Part shown: in pieces, positions 54,085 to 62,580 of the stretch | Position numbering within the stretch: the first letter of the stretch is position 1 | Layout: every line of letters begins with the position of its first letter | Source: Pseudomonadota bacterium | GTDB lineage: Bacteria > Pseudomonadota > Gammaproteobacteria > Burkholderiales > Ferrovaceae | Direction of reading: 5' to 3' | DNA length: 64,000 nt | Assembly: GCA_021826025.1 (NCBI GenBank) | Contig: JAKBBG010000001.1 | Span: 1 to 64,000, forward strand | Program-made: the position numbers and the translations under genes | The notes under the pieces: model-generated | The model's input: only the letters and a program-made list of their open reading frames with translations | Told to the model about the DNA's origin: nothing | Databases searched by the model: none

Positions 54085-55104
54085 TCATTTTGAACGATCC
54101 GCCAGATCAAGTGAAGCGCGCTCCGGTGCGGAAAGGAACGCCATCACCCGCTGCGGCATCCAGCGGATGTCCCCGGGAAACCCCCCTGCCACGAAACCCA
54201 CGTGTCCGCCCTGCTTCTGGAAGTCCGTGACGATGGAGGGGCTGCAGGCGGCCTTGGAGGGCAGGGCATCCTGCGGGACGAAAGGGTCGTCCAGCGCATT
54301 GAGCAGGAGTGCGGGGACGGCGATGCGTGCAAGCCACGGGCCGCAGCTGGAGCGGGCCCAGTAGTCGTCGGCGTCGGAAAACCCGTGCACGGGCGCCATG
54401 AAATGGTCGTCGAATTCGCGCATGGTGCGCGCCCGCAGCGCGCCGTCCAGGTCGAACAGTCCCGGAAACTGCCGGGCCTTCTCCCGGGCTTTGGGTTTGA
54501 GCGTGGAGAGGAAATGGCGGGTGTAGACCCGGTTGAAGCCCCGGGACAGGTTTTCGGCTACGGCCCGCAGGTCGAACGGGGTGGCCACGGCCGCGGCGCG
54601 GTCCAGGGTGGTGCTGGCCGCGGCGCCGTTTTCGCCCAGCCATTTGAGGAGCATGTTCGCGCCCAGGGACACGCCGGCGGCAAAGCGCCGCGCGTGAGGG
54701 TGGCGCTCGCGCGCGCGCCCGAGGATCCAGTGGATTTCCGCGCTGTCGCCGGCATGGTAGATGCGGGCTTTCAGGTTCATGTGTCCGCTGCAGCTCCTGA
54801 AGTTGGGCGCCAGCACATGCCAGCCGGCCGCGGCGGCAGCACCGCCCAGGGCGCGCAGGTAGCGCGACCCGGTGCTGCCTTCCAGCCCGTGAAACAGCGT
54901 GAGCAGGGGGGCCTGCGGGCGGCCGGGAAGCAGGTCCACGTCGATGAAATCCCCGTCCGGCGTCGCCCATCGTTCACGGGTCCATCCAGGGTGGGGGGCG
55001 GGAGCGCAGAGGGCGCCGTAGAGGGTTTGTGCGTGGCGGTGGGACAGCCACCAGGAAGCGCGGAACGCGGTGTGGGAACTCATCAAAAGCGCCATGCGAG
55101 GCAC
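54085..55104 (-). CDS. YheT-type alpha/beta hydrolase
   Basis: The 339-residue protein has LFHGLEGSTGSRYLRAL, nucleophile elbow GVSLGANMLLKWLGE and LNALDDPFVP, as in the YheT/AB-hydrolase family. The segment after the fold's third strand reads FRSCSGHMN, where the family usually has RGCSGE. Substrate is unknown. ATGs at 55095 and 55083 are alternative starts. It is divergent from alr; a TATTAT at 55114-55119 may be a -10 for alr. Confidence 0.88.
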   Translation of the reverse strand: MPRMALLMSSHTAFRASWWLSHRHAQTLYGALCAPAPHPGWTRERWATPDGDFIDVDLLPGRPQAPLLTLFHGLEGSTGSRYLRALGGAAAAAGWHVLAPNFRSCSGHMNLKARIYHAGDSAEIHWILGRARERHPHARRFAAGVSLGANMLLKWLGENGAAASTTLDRAAAVATPFDLRAVAENLSRGFNRVYTRHFLSTLKPKAREKARQFPGLFDLDGALRARTMREFDDHFMAPVHGFSDADDYWARSSCGPWLARIAVPALLLNALDDPFVPQDALPSKAACSPSIVTDFQKQGGHVGFVAGGFPGDIRWMPQRVMAFLSAPERASLDLADRSK

Positions 55105-55167
55105 AAAAAGCGATATTATGCGCGTATTTTAAACGTTGTCCCATCCGCTTCCGGCGATCGAACGGAC

Positions 55168-56256
55168 ATGACCCGCCCCACCTGCATTCACATTCATCTC
55201 GATCGGCTGGCCCACAATTTCCACATCGCCCGGCGTCTGCACGGAGGCCGCATTTTGGCCGTGATCAAGGCCAACGCCTATGGCCACGGCGACATCGCGT
55301 GCGCGCAGGCGCTGGCCCCGCTGGCCGACGGGTTCGGCGTGGCGTCGCTGCAGGAAGCCGTGCGCCTTCGCGCCGCAGGCATCGACAACCCGGTGGTGCT
55401 GCTGGAAGGGATTTTTGCAGCCGCCGAAATGGAGGCGGTCGCCTCGCACGGCCTCACGCCCGTGATCCACGATATCTGGCAGATCGACGCGTTGCGGCAG
55501 CTTCCTGCGGGCACCACCGTTCCGGTCTGGCTCAAGCTCGACACCGGCATGCACCGCCTGGGGGTCCTGCCCGATGTCCTTCCGCAGGCCTACGAGGCCC
55601 TGAAACGAAGCGGCCGGGTCTCCGACGTCACGCTCATGACGCATTTCGCCAACGCCGACCTGCCCGATGCGCGCATCCTGGACGAGCCCATGCGGCGCTT
55701 TCGCGACGCGCAGCAGTCGCTGCCGCCGCTTCCCACCAGCCTGGGCAATTCGGGCGCCATCCTGGGACATCCCGAAGCGCGGGGTGACTGGGGCCGTCCG
55801 GGGTTGATGCTCTACGGCGTCGACCCGGGCGCTCCGGCCCTGGCCTCGCGCCAACCGCTGCGTCCGGTGATGCGCTTCGTGTCGGAAATATCGGCACTGC
55901 GCACCATTTCCGCCGGAGAGTCGGTGGGCTATGGCAGCCGTTTCAAGGCGGCGCGGACAACGCGCGTGGGCGTGGTTCCCTGCGGCTATGCGGACGGCTA
56001 TCCGCGCAGCGCCGGGGAAGGGACGCCGGTCGCCGTGGGCGGGGGCATCGCGCCGCTGATCGGCTGCGTGTCCATGGACATGATCACCGTGGACCTGACG
56101 GATTTGCCCGAAGCCGGGCTGGGCACTCCGGTGGAGCTATGGGGCGACCGGATCGCGGTGAGCGAGGTGGCGTCCCGTGCCGGGACGGTGGCCTACGAGC
56201 TGCTCTGCCAGGCGCGCCGCGCCGACATCCGGGTCCATTCTTCCGGCCCGGCCTGA
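55168..56256 (+). CDS. alr: Alanine racemase
   Basis: The 362-residue PLP enzyme supplies D-alanine for peptidoglycan. The PLP Lys is in AVIKANAYGHG near residue 34. KLDTGMHRLG, LGNSGAILG and CGYADGYPRS (with the racemase Tyr region in VGYGSRF) follow, and CVSMDMITVDLT is the C-terminal block. In many Betaproteobacteria alr is followed by radA; here the trb operon follows instead. Confidence 0.96.
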   Translation: MTRPTCIHIHLDRLAHNFHIARRLHGGRILAVIKANAYGHGDIACAQALAPLADGFGVASLQEAVRLRAAGIDNPVVLLEGIFAAAEMEAVASHGLTPVIHDIWQIDALRQLPAGTTVPVWLKLDTGMHRLGVLPDVLPQAYEALKRSGRVSDVTLMTHFANADLPDARILDEPMRRFRDAQQSLPPLPTSLGNSGAILGHPEARGDWGRPGLMLYGVDPGAPALASRQPLRPVMRFVSEISALRTISAGESVGYGSRFKAARTTRVGVVPCGYADGYPRSAGEGTPVAVGGGIAPLIGCVSMDMITVDLTDLPEAGLGTPVELWGDRIAVSEVASRAGTVAYELLCQARRADIRVHSSGPA

Positions 56257-56279
56257 AGGGACAAAATACTCGCTTTCTT

Positions 56280-56298
56280 CCCCCGGGCAGTCCGGGGC
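56280..56298. repeat. Inverted repeat between alr and trbB
   Basis: CCCCGG (56281-56286) and CCGGGG (56292-56297) form a six-pair stem with a five-base loop, 13 bases before the trbB ATG. No T-run follows, so it is not a normal terminator; it could be an operator or an RNA structure over the start region. Confidence 0.4.
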
Positions 56299-56310
56299 AA
56301 CGGGGTTAGC

Positions 56311-57327
56311 ATGCCTGACATGCCGACCGCCCTGAACGCCCACTTGTTCCAGATGCTCGAAGATGCGCTGACAAACCTCGCCCCGCTGCTGGGGGATCCG
56401 GGCGTCCGGGAAATCATGGTCAACGGCGAGGACAATGTCTGGATTGAACGGCGCGGCGCCCTGGAGCGATACCCCACCCGCTTTTCCGGGCAGGACACGG
56501 CCAATGCCATCCGCATCATGGCCACCCTGGCCGACAGCGACATCGGAGGCGGCCACGGTGTCCTGCTGGATGCCGCAATTTCCGGCTTTCGCATCTCCGC
56601 CGCCCTTCATCCCGTGGCGACGCGAGGCCACGCCCTCTGCATACGCAAGCACTCCGGCGTGTCATGCCGCATCGAAGATTATTTTCCCGAAGGTGTGCCG
56701 ACGCAGGATTCTCTGGCCCGCAGCCCTTCCCTGATCGGGGAATTCCACCCTTCCGGCCGACTGGAACATGTCCTGGGGCAGTGGATCGAGGGCCGGAAAA
56801 ACATCCTCGTGAGCGGCGGCACCAGCACGGGCAAGACGACTTTCCTGAACGCCCTGATGCGCGCCATTCCCCCTTCCGACCGCCTGGTGGTCATCGAGGA
56901 TACGCGCGAACTGGTGGTGGAGGTTCCGAACTTTGTGGCATTCGAAGCCCATCCCGGCCTCGGGGTGAGCTTGCGCGACCTGGTGAAGCAAACCTTGAGG
57001 TTCCGTCCGGACCGGATCGTGGTGGGCGAAGTGCGCGGCGGGGAGGCATTCGACCTGCTCCAGGCCATGAATACGGGGCATTCCGGCTGCCTCGGGACCT
57101 TGCATGCGAACGGCCCTGCCGACGCGCTCTGCCGGCTGGAACAAATGGTCCTTCAAAGCGGGATCGACTGGCCTGCCGCTTCCATCGGACGGCAAATCGC
57201 GGGAAGCATCGGGGGCGTCGTTCACCTTGCCAGAGTCGGTGGCGCACGGCGCATCGTGGATGTGGTTCAGGTGGAGGGGTATCGAGATGGCGTGTATCGG
57301 ACGCAATCCCTGTTGCAGGCAGCTTGA
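56311..57327 (+). CDS. trbB: TrbB/VirB11 family secretion ATPase
   Basis: The 338-residue hexameric ATPase powers type IV secretion pilus assembly and substrate transfer at the inner membrane. N-terminal domain with VREIMVNGEDNVWIER, Walker A GGTSTGKTT at about 167-175, IEDTRELVV as the Asp box, RPDRIVVGEVRGGEAFDLLQAMNTGH (Walker B and His box; in part RPDRIVVGEVRGGE). It is the first gene of a tight operon; its last 41 bases overlap trbC. An alternative ATG lies at 56320. Confidence 0.95.
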   Translation: MPDMPTALNAHLFQMLEDALTNLAPLLGDPGVREIMVNGEDNVWIERRGALERYPTRFSGQDTANAIRIMATLADSDIGGGHGVLLDAAISGFRISAALHPVATRGHALCIRKHSGVSCRIEDYFPEGVPTQDSLARSPSLIGEFHPSGRLEHVLGQWIEGRKNILVSGGTSTGKTTFLNALMRAIPPSDRLVVIEDTRELVVEVPNFVAFEAHPGLGVSLRDLVKQTLRFRPDRIVVGEVRGGEAFDLLQAMNTGHSGCLGTLHANGPADALCRLEQMVLQSGIDWPAASIGRQIAGSIGGVVHLARVGGARRIVDVVQVEGYRDGVYRTQSLLQAA

Positions 57328-57658
57328 ATCCTTGCGGGCGCCCGCGCGGGCAGTCCTGCCGCTGGCCTGGGTCCTGGGCTGGCTTGTGCTGTTGCTGCCG
57401 GTTTCAGCCCTTGCGGTCTACACGCCCATGCCCTGGGAAGGGCCGATCTGCGCCGTTGCCAGCAGCCTGAAAGGCCAGGTGGCGGTCGTCTTGTCTGTGG
57501 TGGCCACCATCATGATCGGGATCATGTTCATGTATGCCGAAACCGGAGGCATCGTGGCGCGCATCGCAAGTTGGCTGCTGGGCATGTCCTGCGCCCTGTC
57601 GGTGGTGAGCATCATCACCGCATTGTTTCCCGGCGTGGCGATGCCGGGCTGCCTGTGA
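57287..57658 (+). CDS. trbC: TrbC/VirB2 family pilin
   Basis: The 123-residue protein has a long signal segment (to about LAV at residue 45), then two hydrophobic helices (about 64-82 and 90-112) with a short charged loop AETGGIVAR, as in TrbC/VirB2 prepilins. The mature protein would form the conjugative pilus. GGAGG lies upstream of ATG 57287, inside trbB. It overlaps trbD as GTGA. Confidence 0.88.
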   Translation: MACIGRNPCCRQLESLRAPARAVLPLAWVLGWLVLLLPVSALAVYTPMPWEGPICAVASSLKGQVAVVLSVVATIMIGIMFMYAETGGIVARIASWLLGMSCALSVVSIITALFPGVAMPGCL

Positions 57659-57981
57659 GCGGCGCCTTCCCTGAACGGCGGAGCACGCCGGTGCATTCGT
57701 CGCTGGTGGAGCCCCTGTTGATCGCCGGGGTGGAAAAACCGTTTGCGATCGTCAATGCCACGCTCGCGATCGCGCTGGTGGGCGACCTGCACCTTTACGG
57801 ATGGATTCCGCTGTCTGTGCTGGTGCACCTGGTGTTGCGACGCATCACCCTGGATGACCCGTTCACGCGCCAAATCTACGTCAAGTACAACCGCCAACCC
57901 GAAAGTTACGACCCCTGGCCTCACTGCCGCGGGCGCAAAGGACTTCGCCCCGAAGGGTTCGGGAAACGCCTGGCATGTTGA
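57655..57981 (+). CDS. trbD: TrbD/VirB3 family protein
   Basis: The 108-residue inner membrane protein has the VirB3 pattern: HSSLVEPLLIAGVEKPFAI, one to two membrane segments (about 40-62), then DDPFTRQIYVKYNRQPESYDPWP (in part DPFTRQIYVKY). VirB3 works with the VirB4 ATPase. GTG 57655 overlaps the trbC stop; a second GTG at 57691 is possible. It overlaps trbE by seven bases. Confidence 0.87.
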   Translation: MSGAFPERRSTPVHSSLVEPLLIAGVEKPFAIVNATLAIALVGDLHLYGWIPLSVLVHLVLRRITLDDPFTRQIYVKYNRQPESYDPWPHCRGRKGLRPEGFGKRLAC

Positions 57982-60464
57982 ATCTCAAGCGTGCCGCGCT
58001 CGGGTTCGACGCCCGTTCCCGGGGATTGTCTGAAATCCTGCCCTGGCTGGTCCAGATCACGCCCGGCCTGATCCTGAACAAGGACGGCGGTCTGCTTGCC
58101 TGCTTTCAGCTGGGCGGAATGCAGTTCGAAGGGTGTGACGATCTGGCCATCGATCGGGGCGCAGACCTCTTCGAACAGGCGTTGCGAAATCTGGACTGCC
58201 GCTTTACCGTCTGGTCCACGGTGTTGCGCCGAAAGTTCGCAGAGCATCCTGCGGGGCATTTTGCAAATCCAGGCAGCGCCGCCATCGACAGGATTTACCG
58301 CCAGGACTGCGGTGCCGGTCCGCGCTATGTCAACCGGCATTTCCTGAGCGTCCTGTTTTCCATCGACGAGCATCGCGACGGATTTTTGGGAACCCTCGCG
58401 CAGGCGGCAGGAGAAGGGGACGGGCCCCTGGCGAAGCGCCTGTGGGAGACGGCCTTGCGTCAGTTGACCGAGGCCCGCGCATTTCACCACGACGAGCGCC
58501 ATCTCCGGAAAAGGATCGAACGGTTCGAGGAACTGCTGGGCCAGCTGGACGAAACACTCCGGTCGTTGCGGCCGGCGCGGCTGGAAGGGGGGGCCTTATG
58601 CGCTTTCCTGCACGAGATGACGAGCCCCGCCACGCATCGCGGCGAGGCCATGCCCCGCATTCCCGCGCAGGCATACCTCGATTCGGCGCTGGGCGAAGAC
58701 CGCGTGGTCGTGGCGGGAGAGCATCTGCGCTTCGAAGGGGCGGAGTCGGTCTGCTACGGCGCCGCCCTGGCCGTAAAGGCCTGGCCCGGCGCGACCTTTC
58801 CGGGCATGCTGGACGCCGTCCTTTCGACCCCGGCCGAACTCACCCTGTCCCAGGTGTTTCGCTTCGTGGATACGGACGCCGCCAAGCGCTACATCAAGAA
58901 CGTTCAGCGCTTCCATCTCAATCTGCAGAAGTCCCTGTTCAGCTACGTGCGCGAAGCGCTGTCCGGCGAGGAAAGCGTGGTTCGCGACAGCGGGCGCGCG
59001 GTTTCGGCGGAGGACGCGAGGCAGGCGTTGACGGACATGGCCGCCGCAAGCCGGGTTTTCGGGTATCTCAATCTGACCGTGCTGGTGATCGCTTCCGGTC
59101 TCGAGGACCTGGCGGAAAAACTGAGCGCCGTGGCGGCGGGCATTCGGTCGCAAGGGTTCCTGCTCCTGAGGGAACGCCTGCATCTCAATTCGGCCTGGTC
59201 CGGAACGCTGCCGGGACAATGGGGAGAACTGGTCCGGTGGCATTTCGTCAGTACGGCCAATTGGGCCGACTTATGTCCCATCCGTTCGGCGGGAGTGGGG
59301 GAACGTGAAAACCGCTACCTGTCCCAGCAGACCGGCAGGAAAGCGCCCGCGCTGACCCTTTTCACCACGGCTGCGGGAACCCCCTATCATTTCAATTTCC
59401 ATTACCGGGACCTCGCCCATGCGTTCGTGGTGGGCCCGTCGCGCAGCGGAAAGTCGGTCTGGATCAATTTCCTGATCAGCCAGTATCAAAAATATCATCC
59501 GGTCCGGACCGTGATTTTCGACAAGGACCGCTCCTGCCGCATCCCGACGCTGCTGCAAGGAGGCCGGTGCCTGGAGCCCGGCGACCCGGAACTGCGGCTC
59601 AACCCGCTGGCCCTGGTGCGTGATCCTGTCCATTGGCCCTGGCTGGCCCGCTGGCTGGAAATCCTCCTGACGGCCCGGGGCAGGACGCTGTCGTCTTCGG
59701 AAAGCGTTGCGCTGGGGGAAGCGCTGTCAGGCCTCGCGTCGTTGTCCCCGGGGCTTCATCGGCTGGCGAGCCTGCACGGCTTGTTGCCCCGCGCGTTGCG
59801 CGGGGAACTCGAACCCTGGCTTGAAGGGGGCGCCTTGGGAGGTTATTTCGACCATGCGCAGGACGGGTTCTCGCTTTCGGATTTCACCTGTATCGAAATG
59901 GGGACCGTCCTGCGTGACGGTCGCGTGGCCCGGGCCTTTCTCGAATATGCCTTCTACAGGGTGGATCAGGCCCTGGCGGCAGCCTCCGGGGTCCCGACCC
60001 TGATTTATGTGGAGGAAGCCTGGTTCATGCTGTCCGACCCGTATTTTTCGAATCGCATCCGGGACTGGCTCAAAACCATTCCCAAGAAGCTGGGGTCGCT
60101 GGTGCTGGCCACGCAGTCGCTGGACGATTTTTCCAGGTCGGACATTTTTTCGACCATTGCCGACAACATCCCCACCCGGATTTTCCTTCCCAACCGTCAG
60201 GCGCGGGCCCATCGGGAACTGTACCGAAGCCAGTTCGGCTTGAACGATGCCCAGATCGCCCGCATCGAGCAGGCCCAGGACAAATGCCACTATTACGTCA
60301 ACACCCCGGACGAAAGCCATCTGGTGGAGGCCCGGTTTTCTCCCCGGCTGCTGGCCTGGCTTCGTTCCGACGCCAAGGCCCAGAGCCAGTTCGAAACGCA
60401 CCGGCGTTCGGGAGAAACGGACTGGGTGGAGGCCTACCTGGCTGCCATGGCAGGCGAGTCGTGA
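57975..60464 (+). CDS. trbE: TrbE/VirB4 family ATPase
   Basis: The 829-residue ATPase energises pilin extraction and secretion. The N-terminal CagE/VirB4 domain carries TPGLILNKDGGLLACF. Walker A GPSRSGKSVW is near 484, Walker B LIYVEEAWFML near 675, followed by KKLGSLVLATQSLDDF and RIFLPN. Full family length with no frameshift, so it is likely functional. It overlaps trbJ as GTGA. Confidence 0.95.
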   Translation: MLNLKRAALGFDARSRGLSEILPWLVQITPGLILNKDGGLLACFQLGGMQFEGCDDLAIDRGADLFEQALRNLDCRFTVWSTVLRRKFAEHPAGHFANPGSAAIDRIYRQDCGAGPRYVNRHFLSVLFSIDEHRDGFLGTLAQAAGEGDGPLAKRLWETALRQLTEARAFHHDERHLRKRIERFEELLGQLDETLRSLRPARLEGGALCAFLHEMTSPATHRGEAMPRIPAQAYLDSALGEDRVVVAGEHLRFEGAESVCYGAALAVKAWPGATFPGMLDAVLSTPAELTLSQVFRFVDTDAAKRYIKNVQRFHLNLQKSLFSYVREALSGEESVVRDSGRAVSAEDARQALTDMAAASRVFGYLNLTVLVIASGLEDLAEKLSAVAAGIRSQGFLLLRERLHLNSAWSGTLPGQWGELVRWHFVSTANWADLCPIRSAGVGERENRYLSQQTGRKAPALTLFTTAAGTPYHFNFHYRDLAHAFVVGPSRSGKSVWINFLISQYQKYHPVRTVIFDKDRSCRIPTLLQGGRCLEPGDPELRLNPLALVRDPVHWPWLARWLEILLTARGRTLSSSESVALGEALSGLASLSPGLHRLASLHGLLPRALRGELEPWLEGGALGGYFDHAQDGFSLSDFTCIEMGTVLRDGRVARAFLEYAFYRVDQALAAASGVPTLIYVEEAWFMLSDPYFSNRIRDWLKTIPKKLGSLVLATQSLDDFSRSDIFSTIADNIPTRIFLPNRQARAHRELYRSQFGLNDAQIARIEQAQDKCHYYVNTPDESHLVEARFSPRLLAWLRSDAKAQSQFETHRRSGETDWVEAYLAAMAGES

Positions 60465-61270
60465 GGGTTTGGCGCCTGGTCGTTCGCATGGCCTGGGGCA
60501 TTGCGCTGGCCTGGCCGTGTGCGGGAGTCCTGGCGGGGGGCGGCGGGGCCATGGGCACGATCGTGTATGACCCCACCAACCATGCGGAAACGGCCGTGAC
60601 GGCGGCCAACGCGGTCCGCCAGACGGCCCAGCAGGTGCAGGCCTATGCCCTGCAGTTCCAGCAATTCCTGAATGAATTGGAGCAACTGAAGAAATTGCCC
60701 CAGGACACGCTGAACCAGGTGTTGCAGCCCTACACCGACCAGATGGCTGCGGTGCAGGCCCTGTCGCAGACCCTGGGCAACACCCTGGGCCAGATTACCT
60801 CGCTGCAGGACATGTTTACGGCACAGTTCAGGCAAATGGCGGCGCTGGGCGTTTCCCCCGACCAGTATCTGGATCGGGAGATGCAGATCGCGCAGTATCG
60901 CGGCCAGGGAGTGAGCTCGGTATTCCAGAACGAAGTGGCCACCTTGCAGTCCGTCAACGACTCCTACGCGCGCATCCGGATGCTGCAGGCGCAGATTCCG
61001 GCCAGCGCGGGACTGCAGCAGAGCTTCCAGACCGTGAACCAGCATCTCAACCTGCTGGCCGGGCAAAATGCCCAGCTGATCAGCCTCGTGGCAAGCCACC
61101 AGGCCAACGCGTCGGCCCGACTGCAGGACGAAGCCAGCGCCGATGCACTGGCGGGCGAGATCGTCCAAAAGCGCCTGCAGAACGATGCGCTCAAAATCCA
61201 GCAACTGCACCAGCAATTGCGCGACCAGGAATCGGCGCAGGGCTGGGGCATCCTGAGCGGCGGACGCTGA
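60461..61270 (+). CDS. trbJ: TrbJ/VirB5 family protein
   Basis: The 269-residue exported protein has an N-terminal signal (about 1-26, VLAGGGGAM). It continues with VYDPTNHAETAVTAANAVRQ (in part DPTNHAETAVTAANA), the TrbJ opening, and a long Gln-rich helical region (about 45-250). VirB5-type proteins sit at the pilus tip or help pilus assembly. Start GTG 60461 overlaps the trbE stop. trbL follows after seven bases. No TrbK-type entry-exclusion lipoprotein is seen between them. Confidence 0.88.
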   Translation: MRVWRLVVRMAWGIALAWPCAGVLAGGGGAMGTIVYDPTNHAETAVTAANAVRQTAQQVQAYALQFQQFLNELEQLKKLPQDTLNQVLQPYTDQMAAVQALSQTLGNTLGQITSLQDMFTAQFRQMAALGVSPDQYLDREMQIAQYRGQGVSSVFQNEVATLQSVNDSYARIRMLQAQIPASAGLQQSFQTVNQHLNLLAGQNAQLISLVASHQANASARLQDEASADALAGEIVQKRLQNDALKIQQLHQQLRDQESAQGWGILSGGR

Positions 61271-61277
61271 ATTTTTC

Positions 61278-62288
61278 ATGATCAGCCTGAACCCGGCCAT
61301 CATCGACCAGTTTTCCCAGTCTTTCCTGGATGGGGGGCGGGCACTGCACGGCAATCTGTCAGGGGTCGCGGACAGTCTGTACGGATCCCTGCTGCTGCTC
61401 ACGTTCAGCTGGTTCGGCATCAATGCGGTGCTGGAATCCATGACGGGCGACAACCTCGGAAAAATCCTCTCGCGCCTGATCCGTTTCCTATTCCTTTCCG
61501 GACTCGTGGCCTGGTTTTTGCAGGCCTATGACTTCATTTTTTACGAGGGCGTGTACAAGGGGTGCGACGCCATCGCTTCGGCGATTGCCGGGCCGGCGGG
61601 GGGAGGGCAGGGGTTTGCCACGGCCTGGAGCGTTTTTACGGACATCATCGTGACGGTCTGGGATGCCGTGGTCGGCAGCCCCGGCCGGTATCTGAGCGGC
61701 GCAAGCCCCATGTCCTGGGCCTTCTGGGGTGCGTTGGGAGGCTGGGTGATGACGGTGGCGCTGCTTTTCATCGCGCTTTGCGTCTTCGTGCTGGCGCTGG
61801 CGATTCTGGCCGTGATCTATGTCATGAGCAATGCCCTGGCCGGGCTCGCACTGGCGCTCGGTCCGTTTTTCATACCCTGGCTGCTGTGGGACCTCACGAA
61901 GGATTTTTTCATGGCGTGGGTCCGCTTTCTGTTTATCGCCTGTTTCTACCGGGTGGTTTCCGTGGCCGTCCTGGTCATGTCCAAGCCGGTGTTTGTGCTG
62001 CTTCACCAATGGATGGCCGACAACGCGGCCGTCATGACGGGGGACTCGCCATCGGACACGATGGCGCTGGCGGTGCTGCTGATCATTACCGCCACGATCA
62101 TGGCGTACCTGATGGGCCATGTGCCGCAAATTTCCGCGGCGCTGGTGGGGCATGCCCGGGTGGATACCGGATTTGCCACCCAGTCCAGCCGGGTCATCCA
62201 AAATCGCATTTCCAAAGCCAACGACTGGATGGGACGACGGCTTCGGGATTATGCGCGCGGCGCGGAACGCGACGGCGGGCGATCGTGA
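61278..62288 (+). CDS. trbL: TrbL/VirB6 family membrane protein
   Basis: The 336-residue protein has six or so membrane segments (for example LIRFLFLSGLVAWFLQAY, VMTVALLFIALCVFVLALAI, AVLLIITATIMAYLMGHV in part) and a short charged C-terminal tail (SKANDWMGRRLRDYA). TrbL/VirB6 forms part of the inner-membrane channel. It overlaps the 87-residue gene as GTGA. In conjugative elements of this type trbF, trbG and trbI follow; they are absent here. Confidence 0.9.
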   Translation: MISLNPAIIDQFSQSFLDGGRALHGNLSGVADSLYGSLLLLTFSWFGINAVLESMTGDNLGKILSRLIRFLFLSGLVAWFLQAYDFIFYEGVYKGCDAIASAIAGPAGGGQGFATAWSVFTDIIVTVWDAVVGSPGRYLSGASPMSWAFWGALGGWVMTVALLFIALCVFVLALAILAVIYVMSNALAGLALALGPFFIPWLLWDLTKDFFMAWVRFLFIACFYRVVSVAVLVMSKPVFVLLHQWMADNAAVMTGDSPSDTMALAVLLIITATIMAYLMGHVPQISAALVGHARVDTGFATQSSRVIQNRISKANDWMGRRLRDYARGAERDGGRS

Positions 62289-62548
62289 TCCGCTTTCGCA
62301 TGCCGGGACTCAGCCCGGGGCAGGCGCGGCAGCTCCTGCGGGCGCTGGAGGAACGGGCGGCGCTGGCGGGGGAGGACAAAGCCCGTTATCCGGTTCCGGA
62401 ACCGCTCGCCCATTCCTTTGCCGGGCAGGTCTGGTGGGCCCTGATGCAGGAGCTTTCCGACCGGCCCCTGAAAACCGTCCTGGGCCTGCTGGCCAGCGCG
62501 ACCTATCCCGTCTGGTGGTTGGCCCATGCGGCACACCGCTGGTTTTAG
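62285..62548 (+). CDS. Small protein at the end of the trb operon, unknown function
   Basis: The 87-residue protein starts at a GTG overlapping the trbL stop, so it is translationally coupled. A charged N-terminal half (SPGQARQLLRALEERAALAG) is followed by a hydrophobic C-terminal segment (about 63-80, TVLGLLASATYPVWWLAHA). It occupies the place of trbF (VirB8), which also has a short cytoplasmic N-terminus and a membrane helix, but it lacks any periplasmic domain. I recognise no family. Confidence 0.65.
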   Translation: MIRFRMPGLSPGQARQLLRALEERAALAGEDKARYPVPEPLAHSFAGQVWWALMQELSDRPLKTVLGLLASATYPVWWLAHAAHRWF

Positions 62549-62580
62549 TTTTCAGGGCCAGGCGGTATCATGCTGACCTC

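Noticed and set aside
56257-62580. Integrated element with tRNA attachment site, integrase or flanking direct repeats around the trb operon
   Set aside because: No tRNA, integrase or transposase gene, and no direct repeat that I could find at either border.
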